Origin: G963422705 sp963422705
GTDB lineage: Bacteria > Poribacteria > WGA-4E > WGA-3G
Reading direction: 5' to 3'
Length of the DNA stretch: 64,000 nucleotides
Assembly (NCBI GenBank): GCA_963422705.1
Contig: OY730443.1
Location: 2,046,001 to 2,110,000, forward strand
Below the pieces are notes generated by a model, which was not told the DNA's origin, ran no database searches, and saw only the letters and a list, made by a program, of their open reading frames with translations. Every line of letters begins with the position of its first letter. Position 1 is the first letter of the stretch. Shown piece by piece: positions 45,150-54,233 of this stretch. The translations under genes and the position numbers were made by a program.

Positions 45150-45382
45150 AAGATACAATGAAATCAAATTTAAACTACACAAAGTTTCGATGTGTGAACA
45201 CACGAGGTTTTAAAGTGTGCTAAAATGCGCTAAAGTGTCTGAAGTTATCTGCTGTATCGGAATATTCTTAAGGATATCCCCTTAGTACTCATATTAGCAC
45301 GCCCCGCAAGGTGTACGCCCCCGGGAAAAGTCAGGGATTTCCGCAGTGGGGCTAACCATGCCTGTTGGCGAACACCCAAAAA

Positions 45383-46534
45383 TCAAAAACTCCACAACAG
45401 GCTCAGGAAATGTGTGTTAATCAGGGCTGCGAGAAGGAGCGCGTAATCCATTCGGAACCGATGGAGCTGAATACCAACGCCACTCGTTAAGTACCCATTC
45501 CGGTACCCTGCTCTGAGTGCCATCAACGCGCTGAGGTGATATTCAACGCCGACGTGGTTTTGCCCGCCATATCGGCTTTGCCATTGATACGAGAGAATCA
45601 GTTGACGACTGAAAACGTTGGCATTGGAATATGTAATACCGATATTCAGATTCTCCGGAATTGACTCTTTCAGCCCGCTCTGGGTATTCCATGTCAAAGT
45701 CGTCTTTGAGATGTCTTGGAGATTTACCCCAATTGCGAAGCTTCCGACTTTCTCAAGTCCGAAGAGCGCATTGAGATCTGGTAATCGGATGAGCATTCCG
45801 GCATCGAAGCCGTATCCACGGTTTCCGTAGTCCCCGGGTTCCTCGTAGGTAGGTGTCACGAACCCTGCAGTGGACGCTTCAAATTCGCTAATTGGGGTTT
45901 CAGAGAGTATTGCGCTACCTCCGAGTTTCTGTGAAATCCATTTCGCATTGACACCGAATAGAAACTCGGGGGGCAAAGATTTTCTCCCGAAGTTATCCCA
46001 CCAAGATTGGCTAACAGTCAAACGTTTCGCGAATGTTAGCATGTATGCGTTTTCACTATCGCTGAGATACCCGGTTGGCACAAAATCTTCTGCCTTCGGC
46101 CGGAATCTGTCAATATTTTTTCGTTGCTCGGCACTGATATTGGGGCCAAACGAGGGAACAATCGGGTAGATGGGGATATCGTCAATGCCGGCGCGAATCC
46201 ATGAAAGCCCGATGGAAAAGTCCGGTAAGAGCTGTTTGACGGCGGATAGATAGTTAAAAGCGCCTAAGCCGGAGCGCCGGGCGGCGTGCATGAAACAGAA
46301 TTGGTAATTATGGGAGAGTTTTGCGATTCCGGCGGGGTTCCAATACGTCGCAGTGGCGTCATCAGCGATGCTAACATAGGCGCCTCCTAATCCGAGGGCG
46401 CGGGCTCCAACCCCGTTGGTTAAAAAATCGCCGGTGTAGTTCTCCGCTGAGACGGACGAGAGCACAACGATGCAACCGAATCCGATAAATATGAGGCATT
46501 TGAGGTTAGCCAACGGTTTAGAGATTATTCCCAT
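45383..46534 (-). CDS. PorV/UPF0164-family outer-membrane protein
   Basis: After a signal peptide (about residues 1-30, ending SVSA) the mature protein begins with the family block FLTNGVGARALGLGGAYVSI and DDATATYWNPAGIAKL, seen in PorV/PorQ and UPF0164 outer-membrane barrels of the FadL type. The rest alternates aromatic and polar residues and ends with an aromatic (SLLWSF), typical of a beta-barrel. In Bacteroidetes PorV works in type IX secretion; here no such partner genes are seen. The 45150-45382 stretch downstream shows no gene. Confidence 0.82.
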   Translation of the reverse strand: MGIISKPLANLKCLIFIGFGCIVVLSSVSAENYTGDFLTNGVGARALGLGGAYVSIADDATATYWNPAGIAKLSHNYQFCFMHAARRSGLGAFNYLSAVKQLLPDFSIGLSWIRAGIDDIPIYPIVPSFGPNISAEQRKNIDRFRPKAEDFVPTGYLSDSENAYMLTFAKRLTVSQSWWDNFGRKSLPPEFLFGVNAKWISQKLGGSAILSETPISEFEASTAGFVTPTYEEPGDYGNRGYGFDAGMLIRLPDLNALFGLEKVGSFAIGVNLQDISKTTLTWNTQSGLKESIPENLNIGITYSNANVFSRQLILSYQWQSRYGGQNHVGVEYHLSALMALRAGYRNGYLTSGVGIQLHRFRMDYALLLAALINTHFLSLLWSF

Positions 46535-46580
46535 TTTTCATTTTTAGGCAGCAAGCGTCTTGATTGCTGCCTTGCCCGCC

Positions 46581-47444
46581 TCACACACGATTTAAGTCGA
46601 ACGCGTTCCAGTAGTATTGATACTTTGTAGATTCCCAGCTTTCATAGATTTCATCCCAGCGCATCCGATTGAAATGGGGTAACAGAGACGCTTCTGTCAC
46701 AGGTTGTGAGCATCCTTGGTATCGATAATCTACCGAAAGACGCATCAGCTCCGATGTCTGATTCGGCATGGCTTTATGTACGGTGTGACTGTGAAAGAAT
46801 ATGGCATCGCCCAGTTCGTAATCACCGGCTGCCCATCGTAATCCATCTGCTTCCAAAGGGGCAGTATCAATCCCCAGTCCCCCGGCGCCGTGCGCGGGCT
46901 TGACTGGAAAAATACCGAATCGGTGTGAACCGACAAGGATTGACAATCCGCCTAAACGTTGTCTGCAGTCCCCAAGCGGAATCCAACCGGTGTAGGTTTC
47001 TTCAGTGCCCCGGATGTGGATGTAATCCTGATGCGCGGGTGTTGTGTACTTTGTGTTTTCAGGGAACATAATTCTTCCAATATTCCGCGGGTGAACGAGC
47101 GTTTTCTCACCGAACAATTTATCGCACATATTGAGAATAGCCGGGTGATGTGCAAAGGCATGGAAGGATTCAAGGGATTGGAATTTGTCTAAAACGGGCC
47201 AGTAACCGGCATCCCCCTCCATGAAAGGCGGGCCAGCTCCAATGCCATCCATGAGTCTTTGGTTACCCGCCACCCAGCCGTGTCGATGACAGATTTCTAA
47301 GAAATTTCGGCGCAAATTGAGAATAGATTTCGCATCAATCAGGCGCCGGAAATAGAGATAGCCGTCTTGTTCCGCCCGTTCCCGGAGTTTATCGGCATCA
47401 TCTAAGCATGGATTTGAGACAGTAAAGGGGATAGTTTTTGTCAT
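46581..47444 (-). CDS. Phytanoyl-CoA dioxygenase (PhyH) family protein, second copy
   Basis: Fe(II)/2-oxoglutarate oxygenase of 287 aa with the HxD pair in HQDYIHIRG, distal His in HSHTVHKAMPN and the Arg in RLSVDYRY. It shares fold and length with the gene at 11.9 kb but little local sequence, so the two have likely different substrates. AGGAG lies nine bases before its ATG, and a strong promoter is 40-70 bp upstream. It follows nothing on the same strand; PorV is 46 bp downstream. Confidence 0.88.
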   Translation of the reverse strand: MTKTIPFTVSNPCLDDADKLRERAEQDGYLYFRRLIDAKSILNLRRNFLEICHRHGWVAGNQRLMDGIGAGPPFMEGDAGYWPVLDKFQSLESFHAFAHHPAILNMCDKLFGEKTLVHPRNIGRIMFPENTKYTTPAHQDYIHIRGTEETYTGWIPLGDCRQRLGGLSILVGSHRFGIFPVKPAHGAGGLGIDTAPLEADGLRWAAGDYELGDAIFFHSHTVHKAMPNQTSELMRLSVDYRYQGCSQPVTEASLLPHFNRMRWDEIYESWESTKYQYYWNAFDLNRV

Positions 47445-47481
47445 CGTCTGCTCCTACTGATATTAAGAATCCATTCAAAAC

Positions 47482-47511
47482 ATTATAGCAACAAAACGGG
47501 GAGTCTGTCAA
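47482..47511 (-). promoter_or_regulatory. Promoter of the second PhyH gene
   Basis: On the minus strand TTGACA (47506-47511), 18 bp, then TATAAT (47482-47487) with an upstream TG. The start near 47475 gives a short leader of about 30 nt. Confidence 0.7.
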
Positions 47512-47675
47512 CTAAAACCGTCTTTTTCATCGGCCCATTTAATTTTCACGGAACTTCGCCGCGGGTTACACCCAAAAACAACATGTTCGTCATGTATGAC
47601 TAAAACTCTATCTTATTTGCGCAATAGCCGCATTCCATGCCACGGCCACTCTAGAACTCATGTTCAAATTTTCAG

Positions 47676-47704
47676 TTGACGTACTCATGATTTTGGAGTA
47701 TAGT
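47676..47704 (+). promoter_or_regulatory. Promoter of the small zinc-finger protein and kdgK
   Basis: TTGACG (47676-47681), 17 bp, TATAGT (47699-47704). A TATAAT at 47709-47714 is an alternative -10 without a matched -35. The rest of 47445-47746 holds only the divergent promoter. Confidence 0.6.
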
Positions 47705-47746
47705 ACACTATAATCATCCATACGTGTCTATGGAGGAAAACACGCC

Positions 47747-48022
47747 GTGTTATTTGTCATTTTTATCCTTGTCATCCCTATCACGATTTGGGTAATTTTA
47801 CACACGATGACGCGAGAAAAATCGTCCGGCGAGTCCCAACCGGAGGAATTGATGGAGGAGTGCGCACTCTGCCACGAAGCCTTTTTTATGCAGGAGTTGC
47901 TTGAGAAGGAGGTAGGCGAGTACGGGCGGCTTTACTGCTTCTGCGGGGGATGTATTAAAGCACTATACCGGGAATACGGAAAGATGCGCGAACACAAACA
48001 AGCGGCATCGCAATTGGAATAA
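47747..48022 (+). CDS. Small membrane protein with cysteine-rich tail
   Basis: 91 aa beginning at GTG 47747 with GGAGG ten bases upstream. One membrane segment (LFVIFILVIPITIWVILHTM) is followed by a soluble part with CALCH and CFCGGC, a likely zinc-binding pair, and a helical end. I do not recognise the family. It lies 13 bp before kdgK, so it shares its transcript. Confidence 0.65.
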   Translation: MLFVIFILVIPITIWVILHTMTREKSSGESQPEELMEECALCHEAFFMQELLEKEVGEYGRLYCFCGGCIKALYREYGKMREHKQAASQLE

Positions 48023-48035
48023 GGAGTTCTTTTAG

Positions 48036-49079
48036 ATGTATGATTTGGTAACCTTTGGGGAAGCTATGATTCGTTTGACTGCGCCGGAGTACATGCGGCT
48101 CGAACAAGCAACATCGCTCTCCATCACAGCAGGTGGCGCAGAGATGAACGTTGCTGTGAACGCAGCACAACTCGGTTTGCGAACCGCCTGGGTTTCTAGA
48201 CTGGTTGATAACTGGTCCGGCCGCTATATCTGTAATAAGGGCCGCGAATTAGGTGTGGAGATGTCCAATATTCTCTGGGTGGATTTTGACGGGGTTGGGG
48301 TGGAGCGCAACGGGTTTTATCACCTTGAACTCGGGGCAGGCCCCCGCCCGAGCAGCGTCACTTATGATAGGGCACACTCGGCAATTTCAAAGGTTCAGCC
48401 CGGGGAGATTGATTGGGCATCTATTTTTCGCAATGCACGTTGGTTTCACCTGAGTGGGATTACGCCAGCATTGTCAGAATCCGCCGCCGCCGTTTCAGTA
48501 GAGGCGCTTCAAGCAGCACGGGCAGCCGGCGTAAAAACGAGCTACGACCTGAATTTCCGTTCCAAATTATGGAATTCGGCACAGGCGCAAGCCGCAAACC
48601 GCCCGATGATGGAATATGTCTCTGTACTCATTGGGAATGAGGAGGATTTTGAGAAATCACTCGGTTTTGCAGCCGAAGGGACGAATCAGGCTTATAGTAA
48701 ACTTGAACCGGAAAGTTACAAACTCGTCGCGCAGCGCGTCAAAGATGCCTTTCCCAACATTGAGATGATAGGCACAACGCTGCGCGACGCAAAAACAGGG
48801 TGGCTGAATGACTGGCGAACGCTGCTATTTGATGGAGAGACGTTCTATCTCTCACGTATCTATGAAAATTTGGAATTAGTCGACAGGGTAGGCGGTGGAG
48901 ATAGCTTTTCATCGGGATTAATCTATAGTTTGTTGAACGGAAAATCGCCGCAAGCGGCTGTGGATTTCGCCGGGGGATACTCTGCCTTAGCGCATACGTT
49001 CCCCGGGGACTTCAATTGGGCAACAAAGGAAGAGGCAGAAAAAGCGATGCACGCAGGCAGCGTACGAATTAGCAGATAA
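48036..49079 (+). CDS. kdgK: PfkB-family sugar kinase, KDG kinase-like
   Basis: Ribokinase-type kinase of 347 aa. GEAMIRL and the GGAEMNVAVNAAQLG block are N-terminal; the anion-hole/catalytic motif is VDRVGGGDSFSSGLIYSLL, a slight variant of GAGDxF with the base Asp present. The order and the FGEAMIRLT start fit 2-dehydro-3-deoxygluconokinase, which phosphorylates KDG to KDPG in uronate and Entner-Doudoroff routes. AAGGAG lies nine bases before the ATG. Another sugar-acid or ribokinase role remains possible. Confidence 0.8.
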   Translation: MYDLVTFGEAMIRLTAPEYMRLEQATSLSITAGGAEMNVAVNAAQLGLRTAWVSRLVDNWSGRYICNKGRELGVEMSNILWVDFDGVGVERNGFYHLELGAGPRPSSVTYDRAHSAISKVQPGEIDWASIFRNARWFHLSGITPALSESAAAVSVEALQAARAAGVKTSYDLNFRSKLWNSAQAQAANRPMMEYVSVLIGNEEDFEKSLGFAAEGTNQAYSKLEPESYKLVAQRVKDAFPNIEMIGTTLRDAKTGWLNDWRTLLFDGETFYLSRIYENLELVDRVGGGDSFSSGLIYSLLNGKSPQAAVDFAGGYSALAHTFPGDFNWATKEEAEKAMHAGSVRISR

Positions 49080-49142
49080 CTGTGTTAATCGGGCGCCGGA
49101 CGGCCCGCGCTACAATAGCGCACTCCCCCGGAATCTCTGCGC

Positions 49143-50375
49143 CTACGTATGCCGAATTGCCTCAATCGGAGAAAGCTTCGCCGCTTGGCTCGCAGGATAG
49201 TAACCGAAGAAAACCCCGACAACACCGCCGGCACCAACAGAGATAAGCACTGACTGCAACGTCACAACAGAAGGCCACTCTTCAAGAAATCTGCCTGCTG
49301 CCCAGGATAACCCTTGCCCAACGAGTGAACCTAACGCAATTCCCAGAATACTGCCGATGAGACATAAAACCACTGATTCCATGAGAAACTGCATCCGGAT
49401 ATCAAAGCCCTTGGCACCCACGGCTTTGCGAAGACCAATTTCCGGGATTCGTTCGCTCACTGAGACAAGCATAATGTTCAGAATACCAATTCCCGCAACA
49501 ATCAGAGACACGGAGGCGATAACTACCAATATCATCTCTACGATGAAAATCATCCTTTTCGCAGATGTGATGCCTTTCTTGGCAGACCACATTCGGAAGA
49601 ACGTATCGTCGCCGCCGTGGTTACGCATGATAATGGTTTTCACCTCTTCCATCGCCTGCTCTACCACAAAGGGACTTTTCGCGCGGGCCATGATTGCACC
49701 AACGTTTTTTCGCCCCCAAAACCGGGTCTGGGCCGTCGTAATCGGAATGAATATCATCTCATCGTCACTCCTACCAACTTCAAGTCCGTCACCGCGGCTT
49801 TCCATAATACCGATAACGTTAAAACGCGAATTATTAATCGCGATTTCCTTACCGATTGGATTCATGCCTTTAAACTGTTCTTTCCAGACTTTCGCACCAA
49901 TCACACAGACTTTACTCCAGAAACCCATATCTGAATCAGCGAGAAATCGCCCGACTTCCGTTGACCATTGACGTAATTGCTGATATTCAACCGTTGTCGC
50001 CCGCATATAGGTGCGCTTATGTTTTCCGCCCACTTCAAGATCGATGTAATAGCTCGTTTCCACAGTAGCGACTTTAACCGATGGACATTCTTTCTGAATA
50101 TCACGCAAATCGCGTATTTCGAGGTAATACGGGCTCGTGTTACGCTGCCATCTGTGGTTACGTTCTATCCAACCCGGACGGTAGACACCGAACATGCTGG
50201 GCCCCCCGATTTTTTCAACCTCTCTCATGATGAGCTTTTCTGCACCCGCGCCAAAAGACATCATCGCAATGATACCAGCAATCCCAATTGTAATGCCTAA
50301 GAGAGTTAGAATCGTCCTGAGCTTACTCCCCCGGAATACGGAAAACACTGATATAAAATTTTCTAATACTTTCAT
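49143..50375 (-). CDS. MacB-type ABC transporter permease
   Basis: 410 aa: N-terminal membrane segment (LRTILTLLGITIGIAGIIAM), a MacB-type periplasmic domain and three C-terminal segments (VVIASVSLIVAGIGILNIML, SVVLCLIGSILGIALGSLVG, VLISVGAGGVVGVFFGYY), with the FtsX-domain signature VSERIPEIGLRKAVGAKG. The ATPase partner (usual MacB/LolD type) is not adjacent on either side, so this permease is an orphan here or works with a distant ATPase. Mechanotransmission of lipoproteins, peptides or toxins is the known family role. Confidence 0.85.
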   Translation of the reverse strand: MKVLENFISVFSVFRGSKLRTILTLLGITIGIAGIIAMMSFGAGAEKLIMREVEKIGGPSMFGVYRPGWIERNHRWQRNTSPYYLEIRDLRDIQKECPSVKVATVETSYYIDLEVGGKHKRTYMRATTVEYQQLRQWSTEVGRFLADSDMGFWSKVCVIGAKVWKEQFKGMNPIGKEIAINNSRFNVIGIMESRGDGLEVGRSDDEMIFIPITTAQTRFWGRKNVGAIMARAKSPFVVEQAMEEVKTIIMRNHGGDDTFFRMWSAKKGITSAKRMIFIVEMILVVIASVSLIVAGIGILNIMLVSVSERIPEIGLRKAVGAKGFDIRMQFLMESVVLCLIGSILGIALGSLVGQGLSWAAGRFLEEWPSVVTLQSVLISVGAGGVVGVFFGYYPASQAAKLSPIEAIRHT

Positions 50376-50454
50376 TTTTCCTCTTTAGCGCGCAGATTGC
50401 AACTTCTTCTATCACATGTCGCAAGAAACTCAAAACAGGATGCTAAAATTTTCG

Positions 50455-50509
50455 TTGAATAAATTAACAAGGGCTGCTATATTTAAAATGAACCCTCACC
50501 TGCCAGGTG
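50455..50509 (+). promoter_or_regulatory. Promoter with adjacent palindrome
   Basis: TTGAAT (50455-50460), 17 bp, TATATT (50478-50483) with an upstream TG. The palindrome CACCTGCCAGGTG (50497-50509) begins near the expected start site, a typical repressor position. It points to the glycosidase-like gene about 260 nt further on. The remainder of 50376-50768 has no convincing gene; a 63-codon frame ending at 50767 lacks an RBS. Confidence 0.5.
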
Positions 50510-50768
50510 CTAGTTTTATAGAATACCATAAAACCTTTAACGAATGCAACGTTTTTCAGTTGTGAGGTAGAGCGATTGATTTTTCCCTTAAAAGTGCGAG
50601 CAAAATCGAAAAATACCGTGTCCGAAGATAACCCTCTCCCCGAAACGGCGCTTCTCTTGGATTTTCGCGTTTTCCGGACTCGAACCGCTCCCCCCAGCCG
50701 CGAGAAGGGTGAAAACGAAATGAACTCGAGATGGAAGAAGAAAAACTTTCAATTGAGGAGTTTATAAC

Positions 50769-52661
50769 GTGTCTACAACGTTTCCACAGCGCTTAGAGCG
50801 CCACTCGCCTCGATGGCAATCCGCGAAAGGTAAACAACGCACGTGGATACAATTGCCCTCCACCGTGCTGCAAACACGCTACCGACTCTGTGCAGTAGAA
50901 CACACTTTTAGGAACACAGAGACGGGGACTGCAATTCAAGACGCACTTCACCAGTGGCAAGAGCAACATAGTGAGAGGTTTCATCAGTACTATTTAATTG
51001 CGCAGCCGCACGCCGATGCACCTTGCTATAATATAACAGACGCTGTGCAGCAGTGCGTCGCAGGGAAATTGGCAATCGCCAAGCGATTGTCCGGAAGGAC
51101 GGTACTCTGCCTCTACCAAACCGAGGAGGCAGCCGCTGACCTTTTGCATCATACTGGGGTTTCTACTTTTGTTCAACGAGTGTTAGTCAGTTACCTGAAT
51201 CGTTACGATACAAATGCCATAATCGGTTTTGCTTGTGAACTGCCGCAGTTCCTCTCAATATGGCGAAACGAGCCGGCTACAGTGCCGTGGAGCCCGGCGC
51301 TATGGGGGGATGAGGAATCTCAATTTGGCGGTGGCGGTGGCGGTGGCGGTGGCGGCACGGAATCGTTTACCCCCAAAGTACCGCAACGGTTGCATCAAGA
51401 AGAAATAGAAAAGCAATCAAAAGCATGGTTCCACGCCTACTTGCCTCTGCTGTTTTATGAAACCTATGACACTTCTGCGTTCCGAAGCGCGTTTTGGCAA
51501 GAAATCACGACGCGATTCTCAACCGGCTTCTTAGCAGGTGTGCGGGATTTTTGTCATCGTCACGGACTGAAGTTTGCGCTGAAGCTACCAACGAGTGCGG
51601 CAGCACTCGAGTTTGCGTTAGGGACGATGCTCACACAGGTAGACTATCCCATTCTTGAAGCCAGCGCGCTGGATACCCCAAGACGTTTCGTGGTTGCCAA
51701 ATGGGTTTGTAGCACGACTTCTCATGCAGAAATCTCACGGAAACCTCCCCACAAATCTACGCAAGTTTTGCAAGATGCCGCACTCGGCTTTAATCTGTGG
51801 AGCCCAAGCGACAGAAAACGAGACGATATCCGAAATGGCACGCAAGAGATGTTAACCCACCTTTTAACAAGAGGGCATCCAAAGAGAACTCTCTTGATGA
51901 TTGCTCCAACACAGAGCATGTGGACGAAACCCGATGAAAAACTGTGGAATACCCTCACAAAAGCGTGGGGATGGTTATGTAACGTAGTGACAGATTTGGG
52001 GTACGCTCTTCGGATTATTTCAGAACCTGAGTTAACTGCAGCGCAAGTACAGAGGAGGCCCGCTGCACTCCGTCTCGACACGTCACCCGAAGAGATTTAT
52101 CGCGTCGTGCTACTTCCAAGTTGTATCTCACTTCAGGAAGAAACCGTCACCTGTTTGAGGGCATTCACGAAGGCAAAGGGCAGAATCATAGCCAATGAGC
52201 CGACACCTTATTTGCTCAATGGGCGAATCGGATTAGAGCCGTACCCGCTGGAACAACTCATCTATGGGCTGCGGACAACGATTCTCCGCGGGCCGCTGAA
52301 TGAAAGAGCCTTAGCACTCAAAAAGTATCTCAAAAAATGGGTAACGCCCATACTATCAGTCTATGTAAAGCCGGAGCATGAACCGACGCAAGTGCTGCAA
52401 TTGCATCACCGAGTGGCTGAAGAAACCCATCTGTTTTATCTGTTTAACACAAGTGCCGAATTGACTGATACGTTGATTGAAATCCATGACGTTGCTCAGA
52501 ATGTAGAGGAAATTGACTTAACCACAGGTAACACGACGCTTGTCGATTTTTGGAATGCTGATAGAAAGACGTACCTAAACTGCCGGTTTAAGCCGGAACA
52601 GGCAAAATTTTTTAGGGTGTTGTGTCAAAATAAAAACCGCCACGAAAGGAGGCGAGCATGA
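50769..52661 (+). CDS. Glycosidase-like protein with polyglycine run
   Basis: 630 aa from GTG 50769, with GAGGAG eight bases upstream. The middle (FHAYLPLLFYETYDTSAFRS, FLAGVRDFCHRHGLKFALKL) and the later block VVLLPSCISLQEETVTCLRA, with FTKAKGRIIANEPTP, follow the pattern of GH106-like or related family-42-like glycoside hydrolases, where the second block is the sugar-binding flavodoxin-like domain. Ten consecutive Gly near residues 187-196 come from a hexanucleotide repeat. Catalytic acids cannot be assigned. No signal peptide, so cytoplasmic. Its stop overlaps the next start (ATGA). Confidence 0.6.
   Translation: MSTTFPQRLERHSPRWQSAKGKQRTWIQLPSTVLQTRYRLCAVEHTFRNTETGTAIQDALHQWQEQHSERFHQYYLIAQPHADAPCYNITDAVQQCVAGKLAIAKRLSGRTVLCLYQTEEAAADLLHHTGVSTFVQRVLVSYLNRYDTNAIIGFACELPQFLSIWRNEPATVPWSPALWGDEESQFGGGGGGGGGGTESFTPKVPQRLHQEEIEKQSKAWFHAYLPLLFYETYDTSAFRSAFWQEITTRFSTGFLAGVRDFCHRHGLKFALKLPTSAAALEFALGTMLTQVDYPILEASALDTPRRFVVAKWVCSTTSHAEISRKPPHKSTQVLQDAALGFNLWSPSDRKRDDIRNGTQEMLTHLLTRGHPKRTLLMIAPTQSMWTKPDEKLWNTLTKAWGWLCNVVTDLGYALRIISEPELTAAQVQRRPAALRLDTSPEEIYRVVLLPSCISLQEETVTCLRAFTKAKGRIIANEPTPYLLNGRIGLEPYPLEQLIYGLRTTILRGPLNERALALKKYLKKWVTPILSVYVKPEHEPTQVLQLHHRVAEETHLFYLFNTSAELTDTLIEIHDVAQNVEEIDLTTGNTTLVDFWNADRKTYLNCRFKPEQAKFFRVLCQNKNRHERRRA
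51327..51356 (+). repeat. In-frame GGCGGT hexanucleotide repeat
   Basis: Four perfect GGCGGT units and a GGCGGC unit encode ten glycines in the glycosidase-like protein. Changes in unit number would alter linker length without shifting frame. Confidence 0.9.
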
Positions 52662-54217
52662 CTGGGGGCCATATTTTTGTTGAATGTTTAAAAGAACAGG
52701 GCGTTGAGGTGATTTTTGGGCTGCCCGGAAATCACCTTGATACGGTTTATGAAGCGTTATATAATAATCAAGCAAGCATCCGGCACTACGTAACGCGTCA
52801 TGAAGGTGGCGCGGCTTTTATGGCAGATGGATACGCCCGTGTCACAGGCGACGTTGGTGTCTGCATGACGGTTCCAGGGCCGGGTTCAAATAATGCGTCT
52901 ATCGGGATTTGTGAGGCATATACGGCATGCTCACCTCTCTTGTGGATAACAGGTCAGAATCCATCTCATCTGGCACAGAAAGATCCGAGAAAGAGCTTTC
53001 ACGGGTTGGATCAACGTGCGGCTTTTGAATCAATAACAAAGCACCTTGAAATCGTCCGGCACGTGTCTCAAATTCCCGGGGCAGTGAACCGGAGCTTCAG
53101 CGCACTGCGTTCAGGCAGGCCGGGGCCCGTGCTGATTGAACTGGCAACTGATGCCTTACAGGCTGAGGCTGCGCTGCAGATTCCGCGACGAAATAACGGG
53201 CTGCGCACAATGGCAAACACGGCAGATGTCGATGCAGCGTTGAAGTTAATCGGGGAGGCACAACGGCCCCTTATTGTCACTGGGGGTGGGATTAACCACA
53301 CACGTGCAACGGAGGAAGTGCTTGAATTCGCGAAACTGCTCAATTCGCCCATCGTCATGACAGGTATGGGCAAAGGGGGCATCCCTGAAGATTCGCCGTA
53401 TGCAATTGGCATGTTTGGAGATACCACTGGACAGACAGCGATGGCAACCGCAGATCTGATTATTGCCATCGGTACCCGGTTCACCTATCGGGATACCGGC
53501 AATTGGAGCCTCAATATCAGGCAGCCGCTCCTACATATTGAAGCGGATGTCGATGAAATTCATAAGGAATATCCAGCGACTGTGGGAATCGGTGCAGATG
53601 CGAAACTTGTGCTACAACAGTTGAACAGCGCGCTGCGCCCTGAGAAACGGATTGATAGATGGGGGAATGGGTTGCAGCAATTGCGTCAACAATTCACATC
53701 AATAGAATCACCTCGAATTCTCCGGGAAATGCGCGATGTCATGCCGCGGAATGCGATTTTATCGGTGGATGTAAACATCACCGGGTATGGCGCACTATCA
53801 CATTTTCCCATGTACCATGCGGGAAGTTACATCTTTTCCGGAATCTCCGTCGCAATGGGCATTGGATTGACAGGGGCGATTGGCGCGCAAGTTGCTTACC
53901 CGAATCGAAAGGTTGTTGCTCTTAGCGGTGATGGCGGTTTTTTAATGACAAGCCCCGACTTGGCAACGGCTGTGATGTATCATCTCCCCGTTGTCACAAT
54001 TGTCATGAATGATAACCAGTATACCTCTATTGAACGGGGGCAACTGCGGCGATTCGGCAAGCGTATCGGTGTCGAATTGGTGAATCCCGATTTCGTGCAG
54101 TTCGCAGAATCCTTTGGGGCAGTCGGTTTACGCGTTGAAGAACCGTGCGATTTTAAGCCCGTCTTTGAGAAAGCGCTTGCGTTAGATAAACCTGTCGTGA
54201 TTGAAGTTATCAAGTAA
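52658..54217 (+). CDS. ThDP-dependent enzyme, acetolactate synthase-like
   Basis: 519 aa with the three-domain fold of acetolactate synthase/benzoylformate decarboxylase. N-terminal GVEVIFGLPGNHLDTVYEAL; catalytic glutamate E49 in TRHEGGAAFMADGYARVTGD; central Rossmann-like domain; C-terminal ThDP/Mg motif LSGDGGFLM to MNDNQYTS. AAGGAGG precedes the ATG, which overlaps the previous stop. IlvB itself normally pairs with IlvN, absent here, and the quinone or FAD part is not diagnosable, so a decarboxylase or carboligase on a keto acid is as likely as acetolactate synthesis. Same transcript as the glycosidase-like gene. Confidence 0.8.
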   Translation: MTGGHIFVECLKEQGVEVIFGLPGNHLDTVYEALYNNQASIRHYVTRHEGGAAFMADGYARVTGDVGVCMTVPGPGSNNASIGICEAYTACSPLLWITGQNPSHLAQKDPRKSFHGLDQRAAFESITKHLEIVRHVSQIPGAVNRSFSALRSGRPGPVLIELATDALQAEAALQIPRRNNGLRTMANTADVDAALKLIGEAQRPLIVTGGGINHTRATEEVLEFAKLLNSPIVMTGMGKGGIPEDSPYAIGMFGDTTGQTAMATADLIIAIGTRFTYRDTGNWSLNIRQPLLHIEADVDEIHKEYPATVGIGADAKLVLQQLNSALRPEKRIDRWGNGLQQLRQQFTSIESPRILREMRDVMPRNAILSVDVNITGYGALSHFPMYHAGSYIFSGISVAMGIGLTGAIGAQVAYPNRKVVALSGDGGFLMTSPDLATAVMYHLPVVTIVMNDNQYTSIERGQLRRFGKRIGVELVNPDFVQFAESFGAVGLRVEEPCDFKPVFEKALALDKPVVIEVIK

Positions 54218-54233
54218 AAGGAAGGTAGAGTAC

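Larger units (their letters stand above)
43620..45150 (-). mobile_element. Solo-TnpB element (IS200/IS605-type), limits approximate
   Basis: The element holds tnpB only; no tnpA transposase gene is near. On the minus strand its 5' end carries two hairpins (44998-45038 and 45107-45149) and its 3' end one hairpin with CTGCC-TAAA-GGCAG on the plus strand. Both terminal hairpins read C-rich, GCTTTAG or CCTTTAG, G-rich in the same orientation, as expected for subterminal hairpins recognised by a Y1 transposase. Exact cleavage points and any target tetranucleotide were not determined; without TnpA it is probably mobilised in trans or fixed. Confidence 0.75.

Noticed and set aside
50576..50767. 63-codon frame ahead of the glycosidase-like gene
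   Set aside because: No ribosome-binding site and composition unlike the neighbours; it lies in the leader of that gene.
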